Assembly: GCA_026261815.1 (NCBI GenBank)
Contig: JAMPIT010000712.1
Location: 496,001-560,000, forward strand
DNA from: Monarcha castaneiventris obscurior
Lineage: Eukaryota > Chordata > Aves > Passeriformes > Monarchidae
DNA: 64,000 nt
Reading direction: 5' to 3'
Shown here: positions 20,097 through 31,900 of the stretch, piece after piece
How positions within the stretch are numbered: position 1 is the first letter of the stretch
Layout: each line of letters starts with the position of its first letter
Program-made: the position numbers and the translations under genes
The notes under the pieces: model-generated
Told to the model about the DNA's origin: nothing
Databases searched by the model: none
Seen by the model: only the letters and a program-made list of their open reading frames with translations

Positions 20097-21852
20097 TTAT
20101 TTCCTGGTTCCCATCTGCTTCCACCAAGCCAGGAAACAAATCTCCTCAGCACAACAAGGTGCCATTGTTAGTGCAGCTGAGTGAAACGAGCCCCAAACAC
20201 AAACAGGGGTTTGAATGTTAATAACCACTGACCTTGGCATGAACCAAATCCCTGCTGATGAAACTCCCCGTGGGTGTTTTGACTTGCAAATAAAACTGCC
20301 TCGTCTTTTCCAACTGCTCTCCAAATTTTCTGTTGCTTTGGATTTGAAATTCCTCTGGATTTCAGTGGCAGAGCTGAGAAGCTTTTTGAGCTCGGAACAT
20401 TCCTGGTGGAATTATTTGTGCTTGGAAGCTCTGGGGTCAATAACCACACTGGGAATTGGAGGGGGGAGGAAGGAAATCTCCCATTTTTCCTTCTTTCAGG
20501 CCTATACTGCAATTTTTGCCCAACTTTAGGATAATCTGTGAAATGGAAACTAAAATTGATGTGGGGATGGAACAACTGATTGGCTTTGGTGTGTGCCAAA
20601 CCTCATTTAACACCCATCCCCTTTTTGGGCTGCCCCAGGCTTCGTTCACCTCCCTCTGCAGAGTTCCTGGTCACCTGCAAATCCCAGGGAAAGCAAAAAG
20701 AGAGGATTTGATGTTTTTTTTTTCCCCCCAGTGTATCGGATAAAATTCAACGAGACCTACGCAGAGATGAACAAAGGGACAAACGAGTGGAAAACCATCC
20801 TGGGGGGAGTTCTGTTCTTCCTTGGTCTCACTGGAGTCATCCTCATCTGGCAGAAGCACTTCAGTGAGTAATTCTTGCTGTGCAGAGCTGGGATCAGGTG
20901 GTGCCTGCTGGGAATTCTCTGTGGGCTCAGGATGGTTCATGGAGCAGCCATAACGGGCACTTCCCAGCAGGAGCTGTTGGTTGGTCCCTGCCAGCTCCAT
21001 CCTGGAGTTGGGATTGGTGGGGATGTAGCATCAACGTTCAGGAAGCTGACTCACAGAAAGGTGCTGGAGCTCTGGGAGGACAGGAAATGGAGGGGAATGA
21101 GTGGTGAAATCCCAGAGCTTCCCCTCTGCGCTGCTGGAAAAGCTTTTGCTTCCTTGGCAGTGACCATTTGGGTTTCTGCCACGTTTGGCTGCTTTCCCAG
21201 CTGAGGATTCCACCTCCAGGGAGCCTCCAGCTGCCAGGAGGCAGAGCAGCAGTTCAAGGAGCTGCTCCCTGCCTCGAGGCTCCCAAAAAAAGGAAAGCAG
21301 GAAGCTGTTATCTTGGTGATGGGGGAAACCGAGAGAATCCGTGTGGGAATGTGGTCTGAGCTGGGTGCTGCAGAAAATGGATGTGGGGAGTGGAGGTTGG
21401 AACAGATCACAGAGCCACAGGCTAGTTTGGGTTGATTTGGGTTGGATTGGGTTGATTTGGGTTGGGTTAGGTTGGGTTGGGTTGGAAGGGATCTTGAAGA
21501 TTATCCCATCCCACCCCTGCCATGGGCAGGGACACCTCCCACCATCCCAGACTGCTCCAAGCCCCATCCAACCTGGCCTTGGACACTTCCAGGGATGGGG
21601 CAGCCACAGCTTTTTGGGCAACCTGCTCCAGTGGGATGACTTCAGGGAGGAAAAAACCCTTTTAAATAGTGAAACTTAACCCAGAATTCCCATAATTACC
21701 CTTCCCACCCCACAGTGTACGGCGCCATCCCTCACACCTTCTCCGAGGAGTGGCTGTCAGCTCAGACCAAGAGGATGTTGGACATGAGGGTTAACCCCGT
21801 GGAGGGCATCTCAGCCCAGTGGGATTTTGACAAGAACGAATGGAAGAAATAA
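17250..21852 (+). CDS. COX4I1: Cytochrome c oxidase subunit 4 isoform 1, mitochondrial (4 coding exons)
   Basis: Nuclear-encoded subunit of respiratory complex IV in the inner mitochondrial membrane; it binds ATP and helps assemble and regulate the enzyme. Coding exons: 17250-17328, 18459-18623, 20732-20863, 21716-21852; 513 nt, 170 residues (human 169), all GT/AG and in phase. The first ~22 residues ([20 protein letters not shown]...) are a basic amphipathic mitochondrial presequence. [14 protein letters not shown] and DEKVELYRIKF lie in the matrix part. One membrane helix spans about residues 103-121 ([19 protein letters not shown]). The C-terminus ends in DFDKNEWKK. The ATG is the second base of its exon, so the 5' UTR lies in an upstream exon near 16.5 kb. 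Isoform 1 rather than COX4I2 is chosen from the sequence and from the EMC8 neighbour. Confidence 0.97.
17519..18187 (-). mobile_element. CR1 copy, antisense, with 39-bp tandem array (COX4I1 intron)
   Basis: Reverse complement of the copy at 15600-16358 over most of its length. Shared blocks include 'ctgagtgccacctccaggaa', 'gctccctttccatggggaaa' and 'gccccctcctgtcagggact'. An array of about eight 39-bp units follows at ~17880-18187. Its 3' end points left, toward COX4I1 exon 2. Confidence 0.8.
18188..18330 (+). mobile_element. CR1 3' end fragment, sense
   Basis: Directly abuts the antisense copy. It reads 'ggacagggcttggagcaccc' then 'cttcccaccccactccaccc', a CR1 3' terminus in sense orientation. 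Confidence 0.65.
18680..19375. repeat. (TGGGA)n microsatellite block in COX4I1 intron
   Basis: About 700 bp of GGATGGGATGGGTTGGGATGG-type pentamer and derived higher-order units, with recurring 'gggatccatgggttgggat' segments. It lies between coding exons 2 and 3 of COX4I1, G-rich on the transcribed-sense strand. Long tryptophan/methionine/glycine open frames here are artefacts. Confidence 0.92.
19376..19615 (-). mobile_element. CR1 3' fragment, antisense (COX4I1 intron)
   Basis: It reads 'ccccatccagcctggccctg', 'gggatccaggggcagccaca' and 'tcaatatcccatctaaaccc' in antisense. The pentamer block abuts its 3'-end side, so the pentamer may have grown from the CR1 tail. Confidence 0.75.
19920..20100. 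repeat. AAT microsatellite with a duplicated 40-bp segment
   Basis: Runs of AATAAT interrupted by 'tggttcccatctgcttccaa'. A near-identical second copy of that segment follows at ~20102-20140. It lies in a COX4I1 intron. Confidence 0.85.
21405..21655 (-). mobile_element. CR1 3' fragment, antisense (COX4I1 last intron)
   Basis: A TTGGG-rich 3' tail is followed by 'ccatgggcagggacacctcc', 'caagccccatccaacctggc' and 'cagggatggggcagccacag', i.e. CR1 antisense. It ends about 60 bp before the final coding exon. Confidence 0.8.
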
Positions 21853-21960
21853 AAGCAACTCAGTGGAACCTGCTCTGCTTGAATACGAAATGATTCCATC
21901 ACCTGTGCGTGACCTCGTTGCTTGTTGTACTGGAACACCCTCTCCACCTCCAGAAATGCT

Positions 21961-21966
21961 AATAAA
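21961..21966 (+). promoter_or_regulatory. COX4I1 polyadenylation signal AATAAA
   Basis: Canonical AATAAA 108 bases after the stop codon, followed by a GT-rich stretch ('gtgcctgttgctggtctctg'). The short 3' UTR is typical of COX4I1. Confidence 0.85.
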
Positions 21967-21989
21967 TGTCTGGTGAACTTGAGAGGTGC

Positions 21990-22998
21990 CTGTTGCTGGT
22001 CTCTGGGTTGGTTTGTTGGGGTGGGACATGAGGTTCCTGAACGAGATTTGCTTCCTGGCTTCGTGTTTTCAGGGCTAAGAAAGCTGCTGCCAAATTTCTC
22101 CCTCCAGCTAAACTGGTGTCCCCTGGACTCTGCAAGGTTTTGGTGTAAAAAGGTAAAAAATGCCCCTTTCAAGACTAAACCGAGCTTGGATTTCAGGTTG
22201 CCCTTTTCCTGATGGGACAGGAAACCATCAGGAAACTTGAGGCTGTGGTTTAGGAGCTGTGGTGGGGTCTCAGCCACTTGCTGGCCCTTCTTTCCCTTCC
22301 ACTCAGAAATTTGGGAAGGTTGTTAAGGGTTAGGGGTAATCTGGTGAGAATTAATCAATGAGCTCCCCTTCCTACATCTCCAAAATCCCTTTCAGTGATA
22401 AATTCATCTCTGGGGTGCTGAGAAGGATGAAGGTGACAATCCCAGGCTGGTGATGGCTGGAATTCTGCTTTTTCCCTGCTCTTTGCACAGCTCCTGCCTC
22501 TGGCAGCCTGGTGGCACCGACCTGGCTGAGGGGACACGGAGCTGCCAGGGCTTTGTGCCTGGAAAATCAGGATTTTGAAGGAAATGCTGGAGTTTCAGTG
22601 CTGCTGTACTGGGATAAAGGATAAAGGAGTCCTTCCTCTCGGGACTGTCCTTCCCAAAAGGCTGTGGAACCCCAGGGAGGCCAGGAAAGAAACCTGAGCC
22701 TTGCCACGATCCCAGATCCTTATTTCATCCTCCCCTTCCCGGCACCAGGCACTCTCTGTTCCCTTTCCCTCTGGAGCAGCAGCGGGGCCCTCTGGAGCAG
22801 CCTGCAGGTGAGCTGAGTTTGCCAGGACTCTTCTTGCTCCTCTCCTGGCATTTCCCTTCCTCCTGCTCTGGGCAGAGGGATGAGCTCTTGGAGGGGGTCA
22901 GATCTCACCGTCCTCTCCGGGAATTCCCGGTGTTTATTTGCAGGTAGCCTTGGAGACTGAGAAAGCACCAGAATTCTGATCCTGGCGAGGGAAAATCC
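21990..22998. other. COX4I1 to DUSP22-like intergenic spacer
   Basis: About 1 kb between the COX4I1 polyadenylation signal and the DUSP22-like start codon. No repeat or coding exon was recognised. It must contain the DUSP22-like promoter unless that gene has a farther 5' exon. It is not CpG-island-like and no convincing TATA box was seen. Confidence 0.5.
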
Positions 22999-25900
22999 AT
23001 GGGGAGTGGAATGAGCAAGGTACAGGGGGGCAGTGGGATAGGGGCCAGCATGTCCTCTTCTTCTGCAGCCCGTGGAGGCACTTCCCAGGCCACCACCATG
23101 CCCTAAATGCAACCTTCTGCCTCTCCCCTTTCCCACAGCCCTTTGGAATTCCAGGCACTTCAAGGGAATTAAAACAAGCAGGGATTGATATCCAAGGTTT
23201 AGATCCGAGGGGAGGAGCTGGGTGTCTGCAGGTGTCAGAAAAGTGACAGCCAGCCTTAAATGCTCATCCCTGGCAGGGTAAAGCCTTGGCATTCTCATCC
23301 TTCGGGATCCCTGCAGGGAAATTCCCCCCTTTCCAGCCTCGGGATGTGCCCCAGCAATGGGGGAAGTGGGGTTTCAGTGCTGCTTTTCCCTCCCAGGGCT
23401 GGAGGAGGGGATCAGTTTCTGTCGGTGTCCTTAAATAACCACTTGGAACACGAGTCCTCCAGTTTAAAATTAGACCCTGGGACAACAACAGAGAGATCAG
23501 ATCAGGGCAAACTCGCTCTGCGTGGCTCTGATGTGGTTTAACACCGGGGTTTCACCCCCTGTGAACTCATCCTGACAGGCTAAGTGGCTTTTCCAGCCCC
23601 CCAGTGCCCCCAAACCCTTTTGGGGAGCCCGGGTTGTTGTTGCCAAGGCTTGGGTTGGTGCAGACGCTTTTGTAGGATCCAGTTTTGGTCTCCATAAGAT
23701 GCAGGGCTCTGCATTCCCTTTCCCAGTTTGTGCTGAATCCAGGTGTTTGCACCCAGGAAAGGGCTGGGGTTCAGCTGGATGGGACCCAGTGCTGTTGAAA
23801 ATCCTTCCTAAAACTCCTCAAACCAGGGCTCTTCTGCCACATGGGCACCAGCAAGTCCAGCTGATAATTCCCTCCCTTCTGTGCCCCTGGGAAATGCTCT
23901 GGAGGGTTCTCACCCCCCTTAAACACCCTGAGCTGCCCCTTTTCTCCTTCCTAACTCTGCAGCAGCGAGTTGGAGACTGAATTTGCAGCCTTGACATCTC
24001 TTAACTGCAGTAAATATAAATCCTGCTATAAATAGTGCCCATCCATGCCCAGCTGGCAGACTCAGCCTTTGAAACTCCACAGGATCACATCCAAACCCCT
24101 TCCCGTTTCTGTGCTGAGTTTTCCTGAGCTCTGCTCTCCTGAGGGGTTGGGGAAGATGCTTTGAGTGGGTTCAGCCTTTCCTGCTCCACGGATTTGGGTC
24201 CTTGGCTTTGTCAAGTGTCCTGATCCTGCTGGATCCAGACCTGGAGCTCGATGTTCTCACTGCATCAGATGTGCTTTGTTCCCAGTGCCACCTCAATTCT
24301 CTCTCCTTTTTGTCACCCCCCAGATTGTCACCGGCCTCTACCTGGGGAATATCCATGGTGAGTGTTTTTCCCTGCCCCTCCACGGTGCTGTGGGATCCTC
24401 GGGTAGCTGGCAGGGCTGGAGGATTCCCTCTCCTTGAGAGTTCCCTGTGCTTCCAGCTGGGAATCTCAGTGTCCTCCAGAGATCCAGAGCTGCCCCAAAT
24501 CCCCATCCCAATTGCCAGGGTGTGGGAGTTGGGTACTCTGCACAAACACAGATTCTTTATCTTCACCTCTGGGAAGTTTTACCTCGAGCCCCAGCAGATG
24601 AGAAACGGCTGCAGATGTTGTTTCAGGCTGTTGATTTCTCCTTCTCTCTGCCAGCTCTCAGCTCCGGCCGCACATCTGATGCAGCCGAGTCCGAGCGGGC
24701 ACTGCCCAGCCCTGGGCTGTCCCGGCCTTTCTGTGCCCTTTCCATCATCCAACCATTCTTCACAACGCATTTATTAGTTACTGTTCTGTACCAATTCATT
24801 TGCACCTGTTCTAGACACGGAATTTCTACCTCTTTTTCATTCTACCAATCATTTTGTGCCACCACCACCAGAGAAGATGGAGGAGAAGGAGAAGGAGAAG
24901 AAGAACAGGGCAATGCCCAAAATCCTCCATCTTAAACCCTTCGTCCTCATATTAAAAACCCTAAAATCTACTTTTTTACCTTGTAAAATACTAAACCACT
25001 ACTCATTTTCACACTCTCGTGGCTTGCAATGATTCTGGCAGTGTTGGTAACTTTTCCCATGGGCTGAGGTCAAAGATGATGTCATTTTGGGATTTTTGCC
25101 AGGGGCTGGGACCCCCTTGCTGGGGCTCCTGAGCCCCCAGGGCAGCCCGAGGCATTCCCTGACCCCCCAGGGCAGCCAGAGGTGTGCCTTGAGTTCCAAC
25201 ACCAGTGATCCCACCCCAGCCCAGGAAAGGGATGCCCACTGCAAGCTGTGCTCCACCAGCCCATGCTGGAACACCAGGAAATTCATGGCACATCTGGAAA
25301 CCTCCTCAGCAGCAAGGACCCAGCAGCCTTTTCTGAGTTACCAGGATCATTCCTAATTTTGGGGATGGCTTTAGGAACCTGCTGAGCACCCAGAGCATCC
25401 GAGGGCGATTTTGCTTGGGAAGGAGGTGTCCAACCTCCTTCCCTGCACCGTGTGGGAGGGAGGGCTGGAATGGGGGTCAGGGGTGGGGGGTGATGGGTGT
25501 GGGTGGCTGGTGGGTCCCAGGAGGGTGGATAATTCCCACATGGCTCCCGTTTCCAGACTCTGAGGACCACGAGGCCCTGCTGAGGAAGGGGGTGACCCAC
25601 ATCCTGTCCGTCCACAACCGTGCCAAGCCCGTGCTGGAGGTGTGTGCCCGGGTGGGGGGGGAGCCTGGGGGGCCACCCTGGGGCACCGGGGGTTGGCAGG
25701 GTGCAGGTGGGACACTCAGGAGCTTCTCCTGGCCTGGGGACAGGCAATGTGGGATTTGCACCGATTTGCACTGAATTACAGTGAATTACACTGATTTACA
25801 GTGAATTACACTGATTTACACCTAATTGCTCCAATTTGCACTGATTTGCACTGATTTGCACTGATTTACACCAATTCACACTGATTTACACTGATTTGCA

Positions 25901-28900
25901 CCGATTTACACCAAATTGTTCTGATTTGCACAGCTTTGCACTGATTTTACACTGAATTACACCGATTTATACTGATTTACACCTAATTGCACCAATTTGC
26001 ACTGATTCACACCAAATGACACTGAATTACATCAAATTACACAAATTTATACGAAATTACACCAATTTATACCGAATTACACTGATTTGCACTGATTTAC
26101 ACCAATTTACACCGATTCACACTGATTCGCACCGATTTATACCAAATTACACTAATCTACACCGAATTACACTGATTTACACCTAATTACACCAATTTAC
26201 ACCCATTCGCACCCATTCACCGCAGGCCGTGCTGCCCACAGGGGCTCAGCGCCGGCTTTGGGGAGGGGGCAGGGGCTGCTTTTGGGGTCACAGGGAATCA
26301 CCCGGGGGTTTTTGGGGGGGCCGGGCCGGGCTGGTGCCCGGTGCTGCCCAGGGGTCCCCACGAGAGGGCGGCGGCGCCCCGCGAATGGAGCCCGGCGGGG
26401 ACGGGACGGGACGGGAGCCGCTCCCTGGAACGGAACGGGATGGGACGGGACGGGAGCCTCTCCCGGGGATGGGATGGGATGAGAGGGGAGCCGCTCCCGG
26501 GGACGGGATGGGATGGGATGGGATGGGATGAGACGGGAGCCGCTCCCGGGGATGGGATGGGATGGGAGCCGCTCCTGGGAATGGGATGGGATGGGATGGG
26601 ATGGGATGGGATGGGATGGGAGCCGCTCCCGGGGCTGGGATGGGACGGGACGGGAGCCGCTCCCGGGGATGGGACGGGACGGGACGGGAGCCGCTCCCGG
26701 GGATGGGACGGGACGGGACGGGAGCCGCTCCTGGGGATGGGAAGGGGCGGGAGCCGCTCCTGGGGCTGGCACTGCCCGCTCCGTGTCCCCGCTGCTCCCA
26801 GGGCTCTGCGGGATCCTCGGGAAACCTCCTCAGCAGTGAGGACACAGCAACCTTTTCTGAGTTACCGGGATCATTCCTGATTTTGGGGATGGCTTTAGGA
26901 ACCTGTTGAGCACCCAGAGCATCCGAGGGCGATTTTGTCCAACCTCCTTCCCTGGGCGGTGTGAAGGGGAAACTGAGGCAGGAGGCAGCGGGCCTGGGGT
27001 GATGCCAGAGGGGTCGGGCGGGTCGCTGGCACACGAATCCTGCCCTGGTGGTTCCATGTGCCAGGAGCAGCTCCAGGTTCGGCTCCCGGGATGGGCGAGG
27101 AGTGAGGGGCACGGCCTTGGGGTGCTGGATACTCGATGGGGCCACAGGGACACCTCCCACTATCCCAGAGTGCTCCAAGCCCTTCCCAACCTGGCCTTGG
27201 GCACTGCCAGGAATCCAGGGGCATCACAGCTTCTCTGGGCACCCTGTGCCAGGGCCTCAGCACCTTCACAGGGAAGGATTCCTTCCCAATATCCCATCTA
27301 AATCTCTCCAGTTTCAGTTTAAAGCCATTCCCTGTGTCCTGTCCCTCCATCCCTTGTCCCCAGTCCCTCTCCAGCTCTCCTGGAGCCCCTTTAGGCCCCG
27401 GAAGAGGCTCTGAGGTTTCCCTGGATCTTTCCCTTCTCCAGGTGAGCACCCCCAGCTCTCCCAGCCTGGCCCCAGAGCAGAGTTTTTCCAGCTCTCAGAG
27501 CATTTCCCTGGCTCCTCTGAACTCCCTCCAGCAGCTCCACACCCTTCCTGTGCTGGGGCTGCTTCACCCCAACATTGGGAATGCTGCAGAAGCAGAACGG
27601 GACCACCAGGACCCCCCCTCAACTTTCGGGGCCACCAAGGGGGGAGGGAACCCCAACAAAACCCCAGCTCTGGAGCCTTTTCCCTCCTGAGGCGTTGAGA
27701 AATCTCAGGAGAGGGGAGAGAAAAGAAGGGAAGGACAAAGAGCCCGGGGCCGGCGGGCTCGGGGCTCGGCCCGGCGGGGAGCAAACCGCACGGAGCGCTT
27801 ACAACACGGAGCAAAGCCGCACCAGGGGGAAGCGGAAAGGCTCGGGGAGGTGGGAAGGGAGCCGGGGATGGCGGGGATTGAGCAACGTGTCAATCACGGC
27901 GCCCGCAAAAACCCGGCATCGCTGCCGTGCGCGGCCCCGCTCCGCCCGGCGGGATGGAGACGGACGGTCCCGAGGGGAACCGGGAGCCGCTGGATGGATG
28001 CGGGATTTTGGGATGGGAGGGGGTGCAGGTCGGGGTTTGGGGTGGGTTCAGGTGGTTTTGGTTGCCCCACGGTGGGTTTGATGGCGTGGTGGCTGTTCCC
28101 CGTGCGGGGAGTTCGGGATGGCAGCGGGCGTGGATGGGAATGTGGGAAATCCACGCTCATCCTCGCCACACGGGTCGTTCCTGCGCAGAATTATCCCTTT
28201 TTTCCCATCCTTCTCCGCCCTTTCCCTCCTTAAATAATCCACTTTTTCCAGCCTCCTGGGCTGGAGGGTGGTCCATAGGGTCGGGCTGCCTGAGCCAGGA
28301 GGGACCTGATGGAGAAGGGGCAATCCCTGGTGCTGGGGCTGCAGGGTTTTCCCCCCGTTTTGCTAAGAAAGGATTAAAAAATGCCCCCCAACCCCCTGAT
28401 AAAAAGGATCTAAATTTAGCTGCGAACGGGGAGGATCGAGGAAGCGATGTTTTAAGGAGAGGAAAGTAATCTGACCTAGGCCAGCAGGCAGCAGATGATT
28501 TATGGGGTATTAAAAGGATGGGGAGGAAATAACTCATTGATGAGAGTGGCTTTGTCAGTGCTTGCTCACACGCGTCTTCCTGGTGGAGTTTGGGGCCTGG
28601 AAAAGGGCTGGCTCTGGGTTTGGGGGTTCCTGAGTGTTCTGGTTGTCCCCAGAGCCTGGCCTGTCCTGTGGGATTGAGAGGAAATCTCCTGGTGGGGTGG
28701 GATGGATGCAGCCATCCCTCGGAGCAGAGCAAACCCCAAAGTGGTTTCCAGCTTTCTTCTCCCCTCAGGGTCAGCTGAGGAAGGGGGGGAAAAAAAAAAA
28801 GAGAGAAATGGAGGATTTAATGCTTCTTGGAGGTATTTTATTGCTATTTAATTCTGTATTACAGGACATGACCTATCTGTGTATCTCGGCCTCGGATTCA

Positions 28901-31900
28901 TCCAGTCAAAACCTGTAAGTGATTTCCCATCCTTTTTCCTGTCGGTCAAGAAAAGCTCAGGTTCTGCAGGATGAAGGTTTAGTCCATTCATGCTGTGAAA
29001 TTTCCTATAATCCCTGAGCTTCCCAGAAGCTGGGGTTCATTTTTTGTGCGGTAAATAACATTTTAGGGCTTAAAATCCATTTTTAATGTGTGTTTGCAGT
29101 CAGGAAATTTGGTTTTTCGTCAAGGTTCAGAATTATTCCGCTGGGCAGGGTTGAAAATTGGAATGTTGGAAAGATGATTTGTGTCAGGCATTTTTTTTTT
29201 TTGGAAAGAAAAACATAGCATTTATTAAAACACACATTATTTTTTCACCATATAAAGCATCAATGCTCCTAAGTCTTGGAATGATCTTTTGGAGATGAAG
29301 CTGCTGAGAGGAGCTGGGAGGAATTCCCAGGATTTTTTGGGATGTTGCTTCTTTGGGTGCTGGGCATTTATAAATCCTCCATTTCCACCAGCAAATTGAC
29401 AAATCCACGGGATTTTTCTCTCCAATCAAAGCCTAAAAAGCATCAAAACTTAATTCCCAGGGCCCAGACTGAGCCCTGCCTGTGGAGGTGCTGGTTTTTC
29501 CAGCATCCTTGGGAGCAGCCGTGCCCAGGGGTGGAATTCTGCTTGCTCACTCTGCTGCTGAGCGGAAAGAGAAGCTTTACAAGAAAACCCTGCCTCAGCA
29601 AGAACTGGGATTTTTCATTGTTGGTTTGTTTATTTTTTTTCCCCTTTGCTCATTTCTTTGCGTTCGTGGCGTGTCTACGAAAGGGAAAAAAAAAATAAAG
29701 GGGAAAAAAAACCCAAAAAAAGAGATAAGGCTGCCTGCAGGAAGGAAGAGTTATTCAAGAAACTATTTTCTGCTTGTCAGTTTGTGCCTGGGATTTCACA
29801 ATCCTGGTGAACTTTGCGTCCTGCTTGTGATTCGGGCTCTGAGTGCTGCCATTCCACTCCCTGATCCCAGGCTGTGAGGCTGGAAAAGCACAGGCAGAGT
29901 TTTCCTGCTGGGAAAAACACCCCTGGAGTGGGTGAGGATGGATGGGGAGCTAAAACCCTTTGGGATGGGTTGGGAGGGGGATACAGGCTGGAGGCACGAG
30001 CGTCGTGTCCTTGCAGCTTAGGACATTCCTGGAGGGCAGGGACATTTCCCGGGGGGTTTCCTGCTTCCTGAGGGGTCGAGGAATGAGGGTGAGCAGCTCA
30101 GCCCTAGGGGCACGGCCTGCAGGGAAAGCCCTGTCCCGGTTATCCTGCCTCACCCCTCATTCCCAAAAAGTGCCAAAAAACCACCGTGCCTGCTTCCCAG
30201 GGAGGGGAGGATGGAGGGAGAGGTGCCAGAGGGGAGGAAGAGAGGGAGGAAGGGAAAGGAAGAGTGGGAAAAGGAGATCTGGAGAGCTCTGCAGGCCCTG
30301 GGGATGTTGTCAGCTCTGTGAAAATCAGCAAGGCCAGCAGGGAAATCCCCTGGGACAGGCTTTGGGCAGTGTGAAAAACGAGGTTCACTCTCCTGTTAGG
30401 ATTGAAAAGTTTAATAAAGGACAGTAAGGGACAAAGATAATAAGGCAAAAATTCACAGTGCTGGGTGCTTTGGTGCTCAGCCAAGAGCACCCCTGCTATC
30501 CTGGGGACTCTCTTTACATACACATCGACTTATTACATATTCATCAACAATTATACATATTCATCAACAATTATACATATTCAACACCCCTTCCAGGAAC
30601 AGTTCTCCTCTTCCCAAAATCGCTGTGGAGATAAGTCTCTTAGCGATGAATATTATTTTATTTGCTGGTCCAAGCAAATAGTTCATAAGCATAGCTATTT
30701 CTAAGTTTTTGGTTGAATAAAAAAAGTATTAAAAACCCCATCTTCACAACCAAGCTACCTCAAGTAGCATCTATTTTGTAATAAAGCTAATATAGATACA
30801 TCAAACATTTATTCGTGACAAAGCCACTACTTTTAACATTACTTATTTTAACGTTTGCAGAAAGCCAATATTATAGCCTCTATTTATCACAGGCAGGGAA
30901 AGCCCTCCCGAAGGTGCTGGAGGAGCCTTGCACTGACAGCTCCTTCCAGGAACGACAGACTCAGTATTTTTAGCCCAACCACAACGTCAGAGACTCCCTC
31001 GCCTCTCCTGCTCCGAAGCAGAACCCCCTGCAATTCCTCAATAAATTCATCCTCCTTGGAAGGTGCCGAGCCCAGCGCTCCCAGGGCTGACTTTTCCACG
31101 GGCTAGCAGGGATGGAGGAGATTCTGGAGGGTTCCCAGAGGGCCAGCAGCTCCCTTGGCATGGGACAGACTGGGAATAACCGTGGCAGGTCATGCCTTGG
31201 CTTCTGAGAAATCCGGAAGGCTGCGTGGGCGCACGCCCACCCCGTCACGAGGAGGCAGAGGAAGTCCAGCTGCCAAAGGGACCCTCTTCTCCTCCTGGAA
31301 AACCCAGGGTTGGGTTCTCAGGGAGGCAGAAGTCACCAGAATCAGGTTTTCTGCCTCAAAACTTGGCACGGTGCTGGCAGAGGGTAGGGATGGGCAGGTT
31401 TTATTGGAAGGAGAGGAGGTTTATTGGAGGAATGCCTGGCTCAACGTGGCATAACAGCTCCTGGAATCACAGGCAGGGATGAGCTGGAGGGATGTGTCTC
31501 ACCAGAGCCTGCCATGAGCACCCAGCTCTGTCCACTCAGTACACATGGAATTAGTTCTCCTGTTTTCCAGGTCTCCAGAGGGAAGCCCTGGCTGTGAAAA
31601 GCTCTGGTTTAGGGGATTGTGCTCCCTGGGCTTTGCCAGCAGGTCCTGGTTGTGCTTTTGGGAATGCAGGCTGCAATCCACACTTGGATCCGTGCTGCTG
31701 CTGGCAGCTCTGCCTCCCTGGGATGGGCACCTCTCTGTGCCTTCCTGTGTGTGGGGGCAAAATGTCCTTTCCTTTCCTTTCCTTTCCTTTCCTTTCCTTT
31801 CCTTTCCTTTCCTTTCCTTTCCTTTCCTTTCCTTTCCTTTCCTTTCCTTTCCTTTCCTTTCCTTTCCTTTCCTTTCCTTTCCTTTCCTTTCCTTTCCTTT

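Noticed and set aside
25305..26965. Duplicated exon
   Set aside because: The duplicated 150 bp lies outside exon 3 and holds no open, splice-flanked coding segment.
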